A stretch of 51,172 nt of DNA. It comes from Bacteroidia bacterium. Lineage in GTDB: Bacteria; Bacteroidota; Bacteroidia; 2-12-FULL-35-15. Numbering within the stretch: the first letter of the stretch is position 1; the number at the start of each line of letters is the position of its first letter. Of this stretch, positions 18,307-27,200 are shown piece by piece. Below the pieces are notes generated by a model, which saw only the letters and a list, made by a program, of their open reading frames with translations, made no database searches and was not told the DNA's origin. Position numbers and translations under genes: made by a program. Location of the stretch: the NCBI GenBank assembly GCA_020051175.1, contig JAGVJJ010000037.1, positions 1 to 51,172 of the forward strand, given 5' to 3'.

Positions 18307-19647
18307 ATGGATAGAGATATTGATTATAAAGCCCTGTTCCGATCTGCTTCCAATCTTTTTCTTTTGCTGGAGCCGGATGCTGCGTTTACTATTCTGGATG
18401 CAAGCGATACCTACCTGAGTGCAACACTTACCAAAAGAGAGGAAATTGTGGGGCATCATTTGTTTACAGTATTTCCTGATAATCCTGCTGATTTGGAAGC
18501 TACCGGAGTTAGTAACCTCAGGAAATCGCTTGAATATGTAATAAAGGAAAAGCGCTTGCACGCAATGCCGATTCAGAAATACGATATCCCATTGCCTGGT
18601 GGTGGTTTTGAAGCGAGATTCTGGAACCCCAGGAATGCGCCTGTACTTGACCAGCAAGGCAATGTTATATACATCATCCACCAGGTGGAAGATGTTACAT
18701 CCAATATTGTTACGGCAAACCGGTTGAATGAACAAAACCGGATAACAAATGACCTTCTTCTAAGCAAAACAAAGTTTATTGAAGAAAATGGGGAACGTAT
18801 CAACGACATTTTATCTGCCTTGCTCAAATATACCCGGATGGATTTTTCAGAAACCCTCAAACTTACTGATAAAGGGGATGAGCTGGATGCTATTGCAGCC
18901 GGACTGAATGCGCTGGTTGAGGAACTGGAAAAACATACCAGGTTGCTAAGTAATTTTAATACGGAGCTTGAATCCGCAAACAAAGAACTCGACTCGTTTT
19001 CATATTCGGTGTCGCACGATTTAAGGGCGCCATTAAGAGCTATTAATGGATATTCAAAGGTTTTACTTGAGGATTATGCCGCTAATCTTGACGATGAGGG
19101 GAAGCAAATTGTTGATATTATAATCCGCAATGCAGCTAAAATGGGGATGTTGATTGATGATTTGCTCACATTTTCGAGGGTGGGAAAACAAAACATCGTA
19201 AAAGTGCCATTGAATATGGACAGTATCGTAAGTTCTGTTGTACGGGATGTTATGGTTAACTATACAGGAAGCCCTGTTCAATGGACTTTAAATGCACTGC
19301 ACAACTCCGAAGGAGATGGTAGCATGATTAACCAGGTGCTTTACAATCTTTTATCCAATGCCGTAAAATATTCATCGAAAAAAGAAAAACCGGAAATAGA
19401 AGTGGGCAGTTACAAAAAGGATGGGATGGTGATTTATTATGTGAAAGATAATGGGGCAGGCTTTGACATGAAATACTATGATAAGCTTTTTGGGGTTTTC
19501 CAGAGGCTCCATTCCTCTTCCGAATACGAAGGCACTGGTGTTGGGCTTGCAATGGTGCAGCGTATCGTTAGAAAGCACAGGGGCGAAGTGTGGGCTACCG
19601 CAGAATTAAATAAAGGCGCAACTTTCTCATTCTCTTTACCTGACTAG
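18307..19647 (+). CDS. PAS-domain sensor histidine kinase, soluble
   Basis: This 446-residue kinase has no membrane span. It has an N-terminal PAS domain (about 10-130; LFLLLEPDAAFTILDASD, ending GNVIYIIHQVEDVT), a HAMP-like or coiled linker (about 150-225; DELDAIAAGLNALVEELEKH) and a HisKA domain with His237 in SYSVSHDLRAPLRAINGYSK. The ATPase domain has LYNLLSNAVKYS, VKDNGAGFDM and GTGVGLAMVQRIVRKH. The H box and layout are those of phytochrome-associated kinases that pair with small single-domain response regulators. Exactly such a regulator gene, but frameshifted, starts 18 bases downstream. The signal detected by the PAS domain is not evident. Confidence 0.9.
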   Translation: MDRDIDYKALFRSASNLFLLLEPDAAFTILDASDTYLSATLTKREEIVGHHLFTVFPDNPADLEATGVSNLRKSLEYVIKEKRLHAMPIQKYDIPLPGGGFEARFWNPRNAPVLDQQGNVIYIIHQVEDVTSNIVTANRLNEQNRITNDLLLSKTKFIEENGERINDILSALLKYTRMDFSETLKLTDKGDELDAIAAGLNALVEELEKHTRLLSNFNTELESANKELDSFSYSVSHDLRAPLRAINGYSKVLLEDYAANLDDEGKQIVDIIIRNAAKMGMLIDDLLTFSRVGKQNIVKVPLNMDSIVSSVVRDVMVNYTGSPVQWTLNALHNSEGDGSMINQVLYNLLSNAVKYSSKKEKPEIEVGSYKKDGMVIYYVKDNGAGFDMKYYDKLFGVFQRLHSSSEYEGTGVGLAMVQRIVRKHRGEVWATAELNKGATFSFSLPD

Positions 19648-19665
19648 AACATAAATTTAGTTTAT

Positions 19666-20111
19666 ATGATAAATGATTTACACAATATTGAAGTGCTTCT
19701 TGTAGAGGATACGCTCGAGGATGCGAACCTTGTAATAAGATCGCTTAAAAAAAATAATTTAGGTAACAGCATCATCCACCTTCAGGATGGGGAAGAGGCT
19801 CTGACTTTATTTTCGCCAAGGGCAAATATGCCAGCCGTACTGTCGCTGATAAACCTAAGCTCGTATTGCTGGACCTGAAAATGCCAAAGGTCAGTGGACT
19901 GGAAGTGCTGCGGGCGCTTAAGGCAGATGAACGTACTGCCAGTATTCCAGTGGTAATTATGACTTCGTCCAAGGAAGACAAAGACTTGGACGAAAGTTAC
20001 AAGCTGGGTGTGAATGCTTATGTGGTAAAGCCGGTGGTTTTCGAAAATTTCGCAAAGGTGGTGACTGAATTGGGGATATTCTGGCTATTAGTAAACCAGG
20101 CACCTAAGTAA
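19666..20111 (+). pseudogene. Single-domain response regulator (Rcp1-like), frameshifted
   Basis: The frame from ATG 19666 encodes a receiver start (IEVLLVEDTLEDANLVIRSL, then [10 protein letters not shown]) but runs into a stop at about 19878. A one-base shift gives the rest directly: [32 protein letters not shown] sequence with the phospho-acceptor Asp in LLDLKMPK, then [15 protein letters not shown] and [10 protein letters not shown] with the conserved Lys. The break falls in the T run at 19810-19813, where one missing T restores the frame. Joined, the protein is about 148 residues, the size of CheY-like Rcp1 regulators. It may be a true pseudogene, a sequencing error or programmed slippage; the uninterrupted conservation on both sides favours an indel error or a very recent mutation. 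Confidence 0.85.
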
Positions 20112-20167
20112 TGACTGAATCGGGTATGTTTTTTTATATATAATATGAAAAAACAAACCTGAAAAAT

Positions 20168-21457
20168 ATGAATTACAAACTTATCTTGTTTTTTATTGTT
20201 GTTTCAACTGCTGGTCTTGCATTTAAACGGCTGCCCGACAGCAATAAACCTTCTGTGGTTACCATTAAGAAGGAAAATGAACAATATCAGCTATACCGCA
20301 ACGGTGAACCCTATTACATTAAAGGTGCCGGTGGTTACGATTACTATGATAAGCTGAAGGAGTGTGGTGGAAATTCCATACGCCTGTGGAGCACACAGGG
20401 TGCAAAACCTTATCTGGATAAAGCCCAGGAGCTTGGATTAACAGTTACATTAGGCCTCGATTTGGGACATGAACGAAAAGGCTTTAATTATAGTGATAAG
20501 AAGGCTGTTAAGGAACAGTTTGAACGTATAAAAAAGGATATACTTTTATTAAAGGATCATCCAGCTCTGTTGATGTGGGGCGTTGGAAATGAGGTTGACC
20601 AGTTCGCTAATAATTTTGCGGTTTGGGATGCTGTAAACGATATAGCAAAATACATTCATGAAGTGGATCCGAATCATCCTACAACTACAATGCTTGCAGG
20701 TGTACCAGTAAAACACATCAAAGAAATAAAGAAACGTTGTCCCGATCTGGATGTACTTTCTATCAATGCATTTAAATGGATTGCTCCGGTTAGGAAAGAT
20801 ATTACTGCAGCAGGTTGGACAGGCCCTTATCTGATAGGTGAGTGGGGGCCTTCAGGCTACTGGGAGTCTGATATGGTGCCTTGGGGCACTTTCATTGAAG
20901 AAACAAGTACACAAAAGGCAGAAGTCTGCTCCGAACGTTACAAAACGGGAATTCTTGAAAACCGGGATCGTTGCCTTGGGGGCTATGCCTACTACTGGGG
21001 ATGGAAACAGGCACGTACGCATACTTTGTTGAGTCTGTTTTCGGAGGATGGCCAGGAAACCGGTGTAATTGATGTGTTGCAAAAAGAATGGACGGGGAAG
21101 GAAAGAACTAACAAAGCTCCACTTATATCACCTATTGGAATTGATAACCTGGCCACTCACAAAGGTGTTTATTTAAAGCCAGGTTCCACCCACATGGCTT
21201 ATACAGATGCAAATGACCCTGATAAAGATCCGATTTATTATTATTGGGAGATTTATCCTGAGAGCACTGAAAAAAAAGAAGGTGGAGATGCTGAAGCCAA
21301 GCCAAAGCCAATGCCAGAACTTATTTTGGAAGGCAAGACCAAAGCGCTGTCTTTTAAAGCCCCTTCAAAGGAAGGTCCTTATCGTATTTTTGTTACCGCT
21401 TATGATGGCAAGAACCATATTGCTACGGCCAACGCGCCTTTTTATGTGAAACGATAA
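20168..21457 (+). CDS. Secreted GH2/GH5-like glycoside hydrolase
   Basis: The 429-residue protein has an N-terminal signal or anchor (1-18) and a TIM-barrel like the catalytic barrel of GH2/GH5 clan-A enzymes. The acid/base is Glu142 in LMWGVGNEVDQF and the nucleophile is Glu225 in YLIGEWGPSGYW. A C-terminal beta-sandwich (about 330-429; ending YRIFVTAYDGKNHIATANAP) is separated from the barrel by a Lys/Pro/Glu-rich stretch. Barrel and sandwich are both clearly related to the last third of the 1287-residue fusion protein at 24224-28087 (shared YYIKG, GNE, GxWGPxGYW-type motifs). It therefore probably acts on the same or a related glycan. Linkage specificity cannot be deduced. Confidence 0.8.
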   Translation: MNYKLILFFIVVSTAGLAFKRLPDSNKPSVVTIKKENEQYQLYRNGEPYYIKGAGGYDYYDKLKECGGNSIRLWSTQGAKPYLDKAQELGLTVTLGLDLGHERKGFNYSDKKAVKEQFERIKKDILLLKDHPALLMWGVGNEVDQFANNFAVWDAVNDIAKYIHEVDPNHPTTTMLAGVPVKHIKEIKKRCPDLDVLSINAFKWIAPVRKDITAAGWTGPYLIGEWGPSGYWESDMVPWGTFIEETSTQKAEVCSERYKTGILENRDRCLGGYAYYWGWKQARTHTLLSLFSEDGQETGVIDVLQKEWTGKERTNKAPLISPIGIDNLATHKGVYLKPGSTHMAYTDANDPDKDPIYYYWEIYPESTEKKEGGDAEAKPKPMPELILEGKTKALSFKAPSKEGPYRIFVTAYDGKNHIATANAPFYVKR

Positions 21458-21806
21458 CGCACGATTATTTTTTGTTTTATTTTATTACAGCATCGATTGG
21501 TTCAATCCTGAAAATAGTAAATTCTATTCAGAATGTGTACGAAAGTGTTATGTCGCGAGTCCGCTTGAAATGCCCTTCTCACACTGATGTTTTCAAGTGA
21601 TGCCAAAAGAGTTCGAGAGCACATGTCTTGAGGAAAAGATTTGACTTTTACTTATCACATGCGTTCTAGTCGCATATTTTAAATAAATGGAGTGAAGGGT
21701 GGGTTAAGTGTATTAAATTTTTGTCTTTCTCTCTATTAAGTGGCAGCTTTGTTCTCTACTTGAAGTGGTGATGTTACGATAGGAACGTGAGAATGGCTTG
21801 CAGGAT
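21458..21806. other. Intergenic region without recognisable gene
   Basis: This 349-base stretch lies between the convergent glycoside hydrolase and sulfatase-fold genes. I see no coding frame with family signatures, no tRNA and no strong terminator hairpin. Its base composition is less AT-rich than other spacers. Confidence 0.5.
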
Positions 21807-23450
21807 TTAGTGTTTAAGAATTTTTTCGGTTTCGGAATTTACATATTGTGCCCACGAAGCTAAGCGTTGGTGTGCGATATTTACGCTACTCATTTTTTCA
21901 TTCACCAGGTTGCGCTCCTCATAGGGATCATTTTTTATGTCATATACTTCTGTTTCATTGAGGGTTGCATTATAAATATATTTATAATCAGCTTCCCTGA
22001 AGCCAAATAAATAATCTGACCATGGCGCAAAAAAATAGGCGCGTGATTCTGGTGTTTTTGACAACAGGCTTGTTCCGTGCCATTCAGCAGGGCTTTCGAA
22101 TCCAAGCACATTCATAATTGTTGGTGATATGTCAACCATGCCGCCAATTTCCTTTTTTCTTTCTCCCTGAAATGCGGGATTTATAAGGATGCATGGAATA
22201 TGCATGTTCTCTTCATAAATTTCACGTCCATGAGTGGTTTGATTATGTCTTCCGAAAGCTTCTCCATGGTCACCAACCACAACTATCAATGTGGATTCTG
22301 ACAAATGAAGCCTTTCTAAATCTTCAAGTAATTTTCCTAGTACCGAATCACCATATTGCAAGGCGTTGAGGTAGCGGTTAAATAATGTGTTGTTGGCTTC
22401 ATAAACAATTTCAGGGCCATTAAAGAAATAGGGATAATGCGTTTGATAGGTCCACATTATTCCTAAAAATGGTTGGCTGGTATCTTGTTTAATCCACTCT
22501 ATTATTTCTTTTCCGGTACATGCATCGTCTTTTCCATTCAAAAAGTTTTTCTTTTCATCGGTGTATTCAAACTTCTGGTTATCACATGAATTATGATTGC
22601 AATCGGATATTCGCTCAAATTTTCTGTTTAAAAGATATTCGTCAGCCTTCTGATAACGGTTATCAGCGGAATTAAAGAATGCGGTTCTGTAACCATGTTG
22701 TTGAAGCTCTGTACTTATGCTTGGTATTTTAAAATCAGGATGTTCTTGTGTCAGGCTGTTATAAGAGAGCCACGGATATATTGAGTTGATTAAAGAAACC
22801 ATTGACATATTGGTTGCAGGTGCATGTGCATATATGTTTTCAAATGTAATGGATTGCTTTTCGTATTTTTTAATGGTTGGACTTACTGGGTACTTGCTTC
22901 CATAAGTTTGAATATATTCAGCAGGGGTAGATTCCAGGACAAAAACAATTACGTTTTTTATTTTGTTGTTTGGCAGTACAGACAAATTGTTTGGGGTTAC
23001 ATTTTCTTTTCTGAAAATTAAACTATCGGAAACCTTCATCGTAAATAAATCCGGGTTTTCAGCAAAGGGATTTACAGATTCGATGAAGGCTGTGATTGGA
23101 TTTGCCAGGCGCTCATAGTTCCATTGTTGTGCCTGTAACTTTTTTTGTGCGGTAATGCTATAGCCAATTAGTGTGAGCAAAAGAAGCACAATTGTTGTTT
23201 TATGCCAGGCAATATTATACCATAAAAAGCTAAATGTTTTAAGAGCAATCAGTCCAATAGCAATTGCACTTATACATATTGATGCGAGTCGGAAAATGTA
23301 AGAGGAGTTGATATTGGCTGAAATGGCGGCTTGTGCGTCTGCACCCTTAAGAAAGTTTGAATAATACAGCCACTGGTAATTAAAGGGTTTCCCGAGCATG
23401 TCAATAATCTGGATGTTTAGCAATCCAACGATCAATGAGAAGCAGCACAA
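21807..23450 (-). CDS. Sulfatase-fold membrane transferase, C-terminal part of an interrupted gene
   Basis: The frame contains the last membrane spans (about 1-20, 50-68, 83-97) and a full alkaline-phosphatase-superfamily catalytic domain. The domain has the first metal-site region FVLESTPAEYIQTYG, the nucleophile region APATNMSMVSLINSIYP and the metal-binding VVVGDHGEAFGRHNQTTHG. The sulfatase motif (C/S)xPxR is absent, so a phosphotransferase-type role (LtaS/OpgB-like, Thr or Ser nucleophile) or an atypical sulfatase is more likely. The only in-frame starts are a TTG at 23450 and an ATG at 23399, both inside the membrane region. The frame in fact continues upstream to 23675, encoding more spans, where a single TGA separates it from the previous gene in the same frame. 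It is best read as the second part of one ~805-codon gene. Confidence 0.8.
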   Translation of the reverse strand: MCCFSLIVGLLNIQIIDMLGKPFNYQWLYYSNFLKGADAQAAISANINSSYIFRLASICISAIAIGLIALKTFSFLWYNIAWHKTTIVLLLLTLIGYSITAQKKLQAQQWNYERLANPITAFIESVNPFAENPDLFTMKVSDSLIFRKENVTPNNLSVLPNNKIKNVIVFVLESTPAEYIQTYGSKYPVSPTIKKYEKQSITFENIYAHAPATNMSMVSLINSIYPWLSYNSLTQEHPDFKIPSISTELQQHGYRTAFFNSADNRYQKADEYLLNRKFERISDCNHNSCDNQKFEYTDEKKNFLNGKDDACTGKEIIEWIKQDTSQPFLGIMWTYQTHYPYFFNGPEIVYEANNTLFNRYLNALQYGDSVLGKLLEDLERLHLSESTLIVVVGDHGEAFGRHNQTTHGREIYEENMHIPCILINPAFQGERKKEIGGMVDISPTIMNVLGFESPAEWHGTSLLSKTPESRAYFFAPWSDYLFGFREADYKYIYNATLNETEVYDIKNDPYEERNLVNEKMSSVNIAHQRLASWAQYVNSETEKILKH

Positions 23451-23675
23451 GGTTACAAAACAGTAGCAGGTTAGTTTTTGTGCCCAGGGCTTGTTTTTTA
23501 AAATGAATAATAGCAGAAGAAATAGAAGTGTTAAAATGCATATAAAAATAAAATCATAAAATACTGCCCAGGAGGCCTGCCCTATATAGGTAATAGGTGA
23601 ACTGAAAAATTCCCAGCCGATTCCTAGTACTGATGGACGTATCAGGAACAGCCCAACGAATAAGCTGAAAGCAGC

Positions 23676-24224
23676 TCAAATAATAATTAATTCGGGGCGG
23701 GTTCTAAATTCATGCGCCCTTCTGTATTTCCAAAGGAGGTAAATAATACAATATAAAATAAGGCTATATGTCAATGTGGGATAGGCAAAATCGAGGATGC
23801 TCAAAGGTTCTTTGGGCTTGACCTTAACTTGCGATTCTATAAGTGTGATGGCATTGCTTGTAACGTAAGTATGATAGTCTTTTTGATTCGGTGCGTTCGT
23901 ATCCCATATGTCAGCAGCCTTATCGTACAATCCTTTTTTTATCCAGAAAACGTAGTCTATTACAGTTCCCGGGTTAGCCTCGAGGTTTATTGCGAAAGTG
24001 TTGTCTTCTATTAGTGTTAGGGGACTGTATACCAGATTGTCTTTTATATAACTCCCTTTGGGAATGTTTCTGTTTTCTGGCAGTTGCCAGTTGTTGATTC
24101 CCCATACAATATAAACTTCAGTTGCTTCAGCAGAGGAATAGCGGATTTCCTGTGAGATGGCTTGTGTTGTTTTTGAAAAAAAAACACAAAAGAAAAATCC
24201 CGCTATCCATAGAATCGTCTTCAT
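23676..24224 (-). CDS. N-terminal part of the interrupted sulfatase-fold protein: secreted beta-sandwich plus membrane span
   Basis: The 182 residues begin with a signal peptide (1-23), then a beta-sandwich of carbohydrate-binding type (about 25-130; EVYIVWGINNWQLP, then PGTVIDYVFWIKKG and IWDTNAP), then a span (about 145-168) followed by a basic loop. It ends RPELIII at a TGA. The next codons in the same frame encode AAFSLFVGLFLIRPSVLG, which would complete a membrane helix. The ATG overlaps the stop of the GT2 fusion gene by one base (TAATG), so translation is probably coupled. It appears to be the front of the membrane transferase encoded by 21807-23675. A natural split into two polypeptides is possible but the second has no good start near the break. 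Confidence 0.7.
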   Translation of the reverse strand: MKTILWIAGFFFCVFFSKTTQAISQEIRYSSAEATEVYIVWGINNWQLPENRNIPKGSYIKDNLVYSPLTLIEDNTFAINLEANPGTVIDYVFWIKKGLYDKAADIWDTNAPNQKDYHTYVTSNAITLIESQVKVKPKEPLSILDFAYPTLTYSLILYCIIYLLWKYRRAHEFRTRPELIII

Positions 24225-27200
24225 TAAAGTTTCCTTTGTGATACTTGTATAGGTGTGGAAGATGTTGTCACACGCCCGTTCTCTTTATCCGTAACAAACA
24301 CATATAACCTGTATTTTGATGGCTCTTTGGGTATTTGTACCTGTACGGTATATGGGTTTTCTGTAAGCTCTATATTATCAATTTGTTTAAGATATTCATC
24401 TTTTAACAAGCGCCATTCATATACCTTATTGTCGGTGGTTCCTTTTTTATTTACAACAGAAAATGTATAGGTTTTTCCTGCTTCAATTTGTGAAGGTCCA
24501 ACGATGCTATATTGTTCAAAATTATTTCCTTTTTTATTTGTCCAGACTTCCATTAGTGCATAATAGCTGGGCTTGACACGACCTTTATAGTCAGTTATTC
24601 CAAACCACGTATAGCTGCCTTCCATTCTATCGTGCCAGCAATAGGCTATTCCCCCAATGTTGTTGCCTTTGTAAGCCTCTACATAATTTGTCCACTGCTC
24701 TTTGTACCAGTTAGCTTTTTCTGCATCTGTTTCCTCAATTATATCCTGCTTGCTTGTTTTGTTGTAGTTTGGATCCCAATAACCATTCGGCCCAAACTCA
24801 GAAACAAGATAAGGTCTTAATGAATCAAATTGCCATGTAACATGATTGAGTGTGCTGATTTGTTCCTTATAATATGAGTTAATTCCAATTACATCAATGG
24901 ATGGTGCGTCATCCCTGAATGTTGCAATTTCGCCCGGTAGCTGATGTTCTTCGTGCTCCATGCAGGTCAGTACCGGCCTTGTTGGATCCAGCGCGTGAAT
25001 ACGTTGCGCAAGATGCTCGATAAGCTGAACGTATGATTCTCTGACCTTTACAAGATAAGGCTTCGCATATTTGTGTTTCAGTAGCCCCCATGATTCGTTA
25101 CCCAAGGACCATGCTATAACAGATGGGTAATTCCTGTACTGAATTACACTTTCTTCAACCTCTTTAATGTATTCTTCCACTTTCGTTGAGTCTGCGTAAT
25201 AATCAATTTTAGGGTCGAACCAGAACCCGTATAGAACGTTTAGTCCATACTCTTCTGAAATGTTTAGGATGTTTTTATCGTAAATACCTGTTCCATATCT
25301 CCGTATAGTATTGGCCCCCATCTCTTTTATCCTTTGAAAGTCTTTTACTACTTGTCTTCTTGTGAGTGGCATATTTCCATCGCGCCAGTCATGGGCTGTA
25401 TTATAAGCAATGCCTTTTATGTAATAAGGTTGCTTATTAATAAGCAACTCAAATTTTCCGGGTTCACCTTTAATAAATTTTGATTTATAGTTGTAGTCAG
25501 GTGTATTAAATTTTTTAGAAACTCCTGCAAAGCTCTTTACCATAAAATTGTCGCTTTTGAATTGTGTGCCAACGATTTCTGAAGTAATCCCCTCCAGTGC
25601 AAAGTCCGCTTCAAACAAGGATGTAACGGAGTCTGTTATAAATTCAAATTTCTTTACATTGTTAAATATTACAATGGAGCGTATTTCCGGATATTTGTTT
25701 TGAATGTATTCGAACCCTTCATTATACCACAATGCCTGATCGCATCCTTTAACAGAACCGAATTGGGTTATCATTATTGGCTTTTTCAGTTGTCCGTAAT
25801 TTTTTCTGACAGGCTCATAAATATCTGTGAACGAGTAATATTCCTTGCTGCTTTTTTTGCTTCCGTAGTTAAGGCAGCTGACCCCAATCCAATCTGTAAA
25901 TTTTTCTCCTGGGTAGAAACTTTGCTGTTGGGCATCGGTCGGACACCATACCCAGGTTAGATTTGAAACACCTGTGTGGTTGAAAAAAGTATATAGGTAT
26001 TGCCAGGAGTTAATAAAATCTTCTGAAGGTTGTTTCTCATTGTTTGAAGCTGTTATTTTAAAGCTAATAAATATTGGGTCTTTGTAGCTTCTGAAAAATG
26101 TCGCGCATTTTTTTAGATAGCTTGAATATTCACCTGATTTCAGATTTTTCCATAGTTCTTTTGTGCTATTAGCATCAGGATACCATTCTATAAACGGTAT
26201 TGCCCCGCGCTTTCTTATCACATTCATTGTTTGCAGTGCGAATGGCTCCTCACTTTCTTTCTGCCATTCTTGTTGAAATGAGATGACGTTAAAGTTTACA
26301 CCAATCATTTGTTCTGTGAGTCTGATTTTGCTTTCTTCTATTTCCTCTGATGCAAGAGTTGTTCCTAGATAGAAGCTTCCTAATTCTTTGCTTGCAATAG
26401 CATCGTTTGCAACATTTTTTTCTTCAAGGTTGCTATAGCTCAAAAATACAATGGATACGGAAAGTAATAGCACAATAGCTCCGCTCTTAAGAAAATGATA
26501 AGCTACCTGCTGCGATTTATTAAAAAGTGAAACAGTGAAATTTGTGATCGTATACACAGTTGGAATTTTTTTGCACGCTGCACTTATAGTAAACAATGTT
26601 TTTTGTTGACTCATTATCACCGTAAAACCAAGCATTGAGGCTGTTAGTAGAGAATACCCGGCCATGGCTATGCTATATGGTGTCCAGTCAATTGAGAGCC
26701 CATAAATAACAAAAAGCGTAGTTGTTAATAAAATTAAAAAGTTTGGCACACTGAGTGCAACATAGTTCTGGTGCTCATCTTCTTTCGGTGTAGGTATGTA
26801 AGGTACCTTAATATTAAAAATGGTATATATAAAACCAATCAGAAAAATCCACCATGTGGCAGTTCGCAATATACCTCCTGCAAAATGAAAGCCGCGTTCA
26901 TGCTGTTCCAGCAGCCATCGTTGCGCATATAACCGTATTACCATTGACAATGCACATAATGGCAAAAAGAACATTCCGAAATGTTCTATGTTTATTTCCC
27001 AGGGTGCTTCCGCAAGCGCAAGTGCCAGTATAGGAATGACTATGTCAATTAAATTGATTAACCCGAATAGAAAATACAATGGTATTGTGAAATAATGAAT
27101 TTTTTGTCTCCATGTGAAATTTTTGTACAGCTTAGGATATGTCCTGAACAGCAGTTCAAAAGTACCACGCGACCATTTTAGTTGTTGCTTGTAATAACCG

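Noticed and set aside
21458..21806. Possible small gene between the convergent hydrolase and transferase genes
   Set aside because: No frame has a start with ribosome-binding context or recognisable sequence.
23676..23678. Reassigned TGA (alternative code or selenocysteine)
   Set aside because: TGA ends several intact genes here (GNAT, gcvP), the site is in a membrane helix and no selenocysteine-insertion hairpin was seen downstream.
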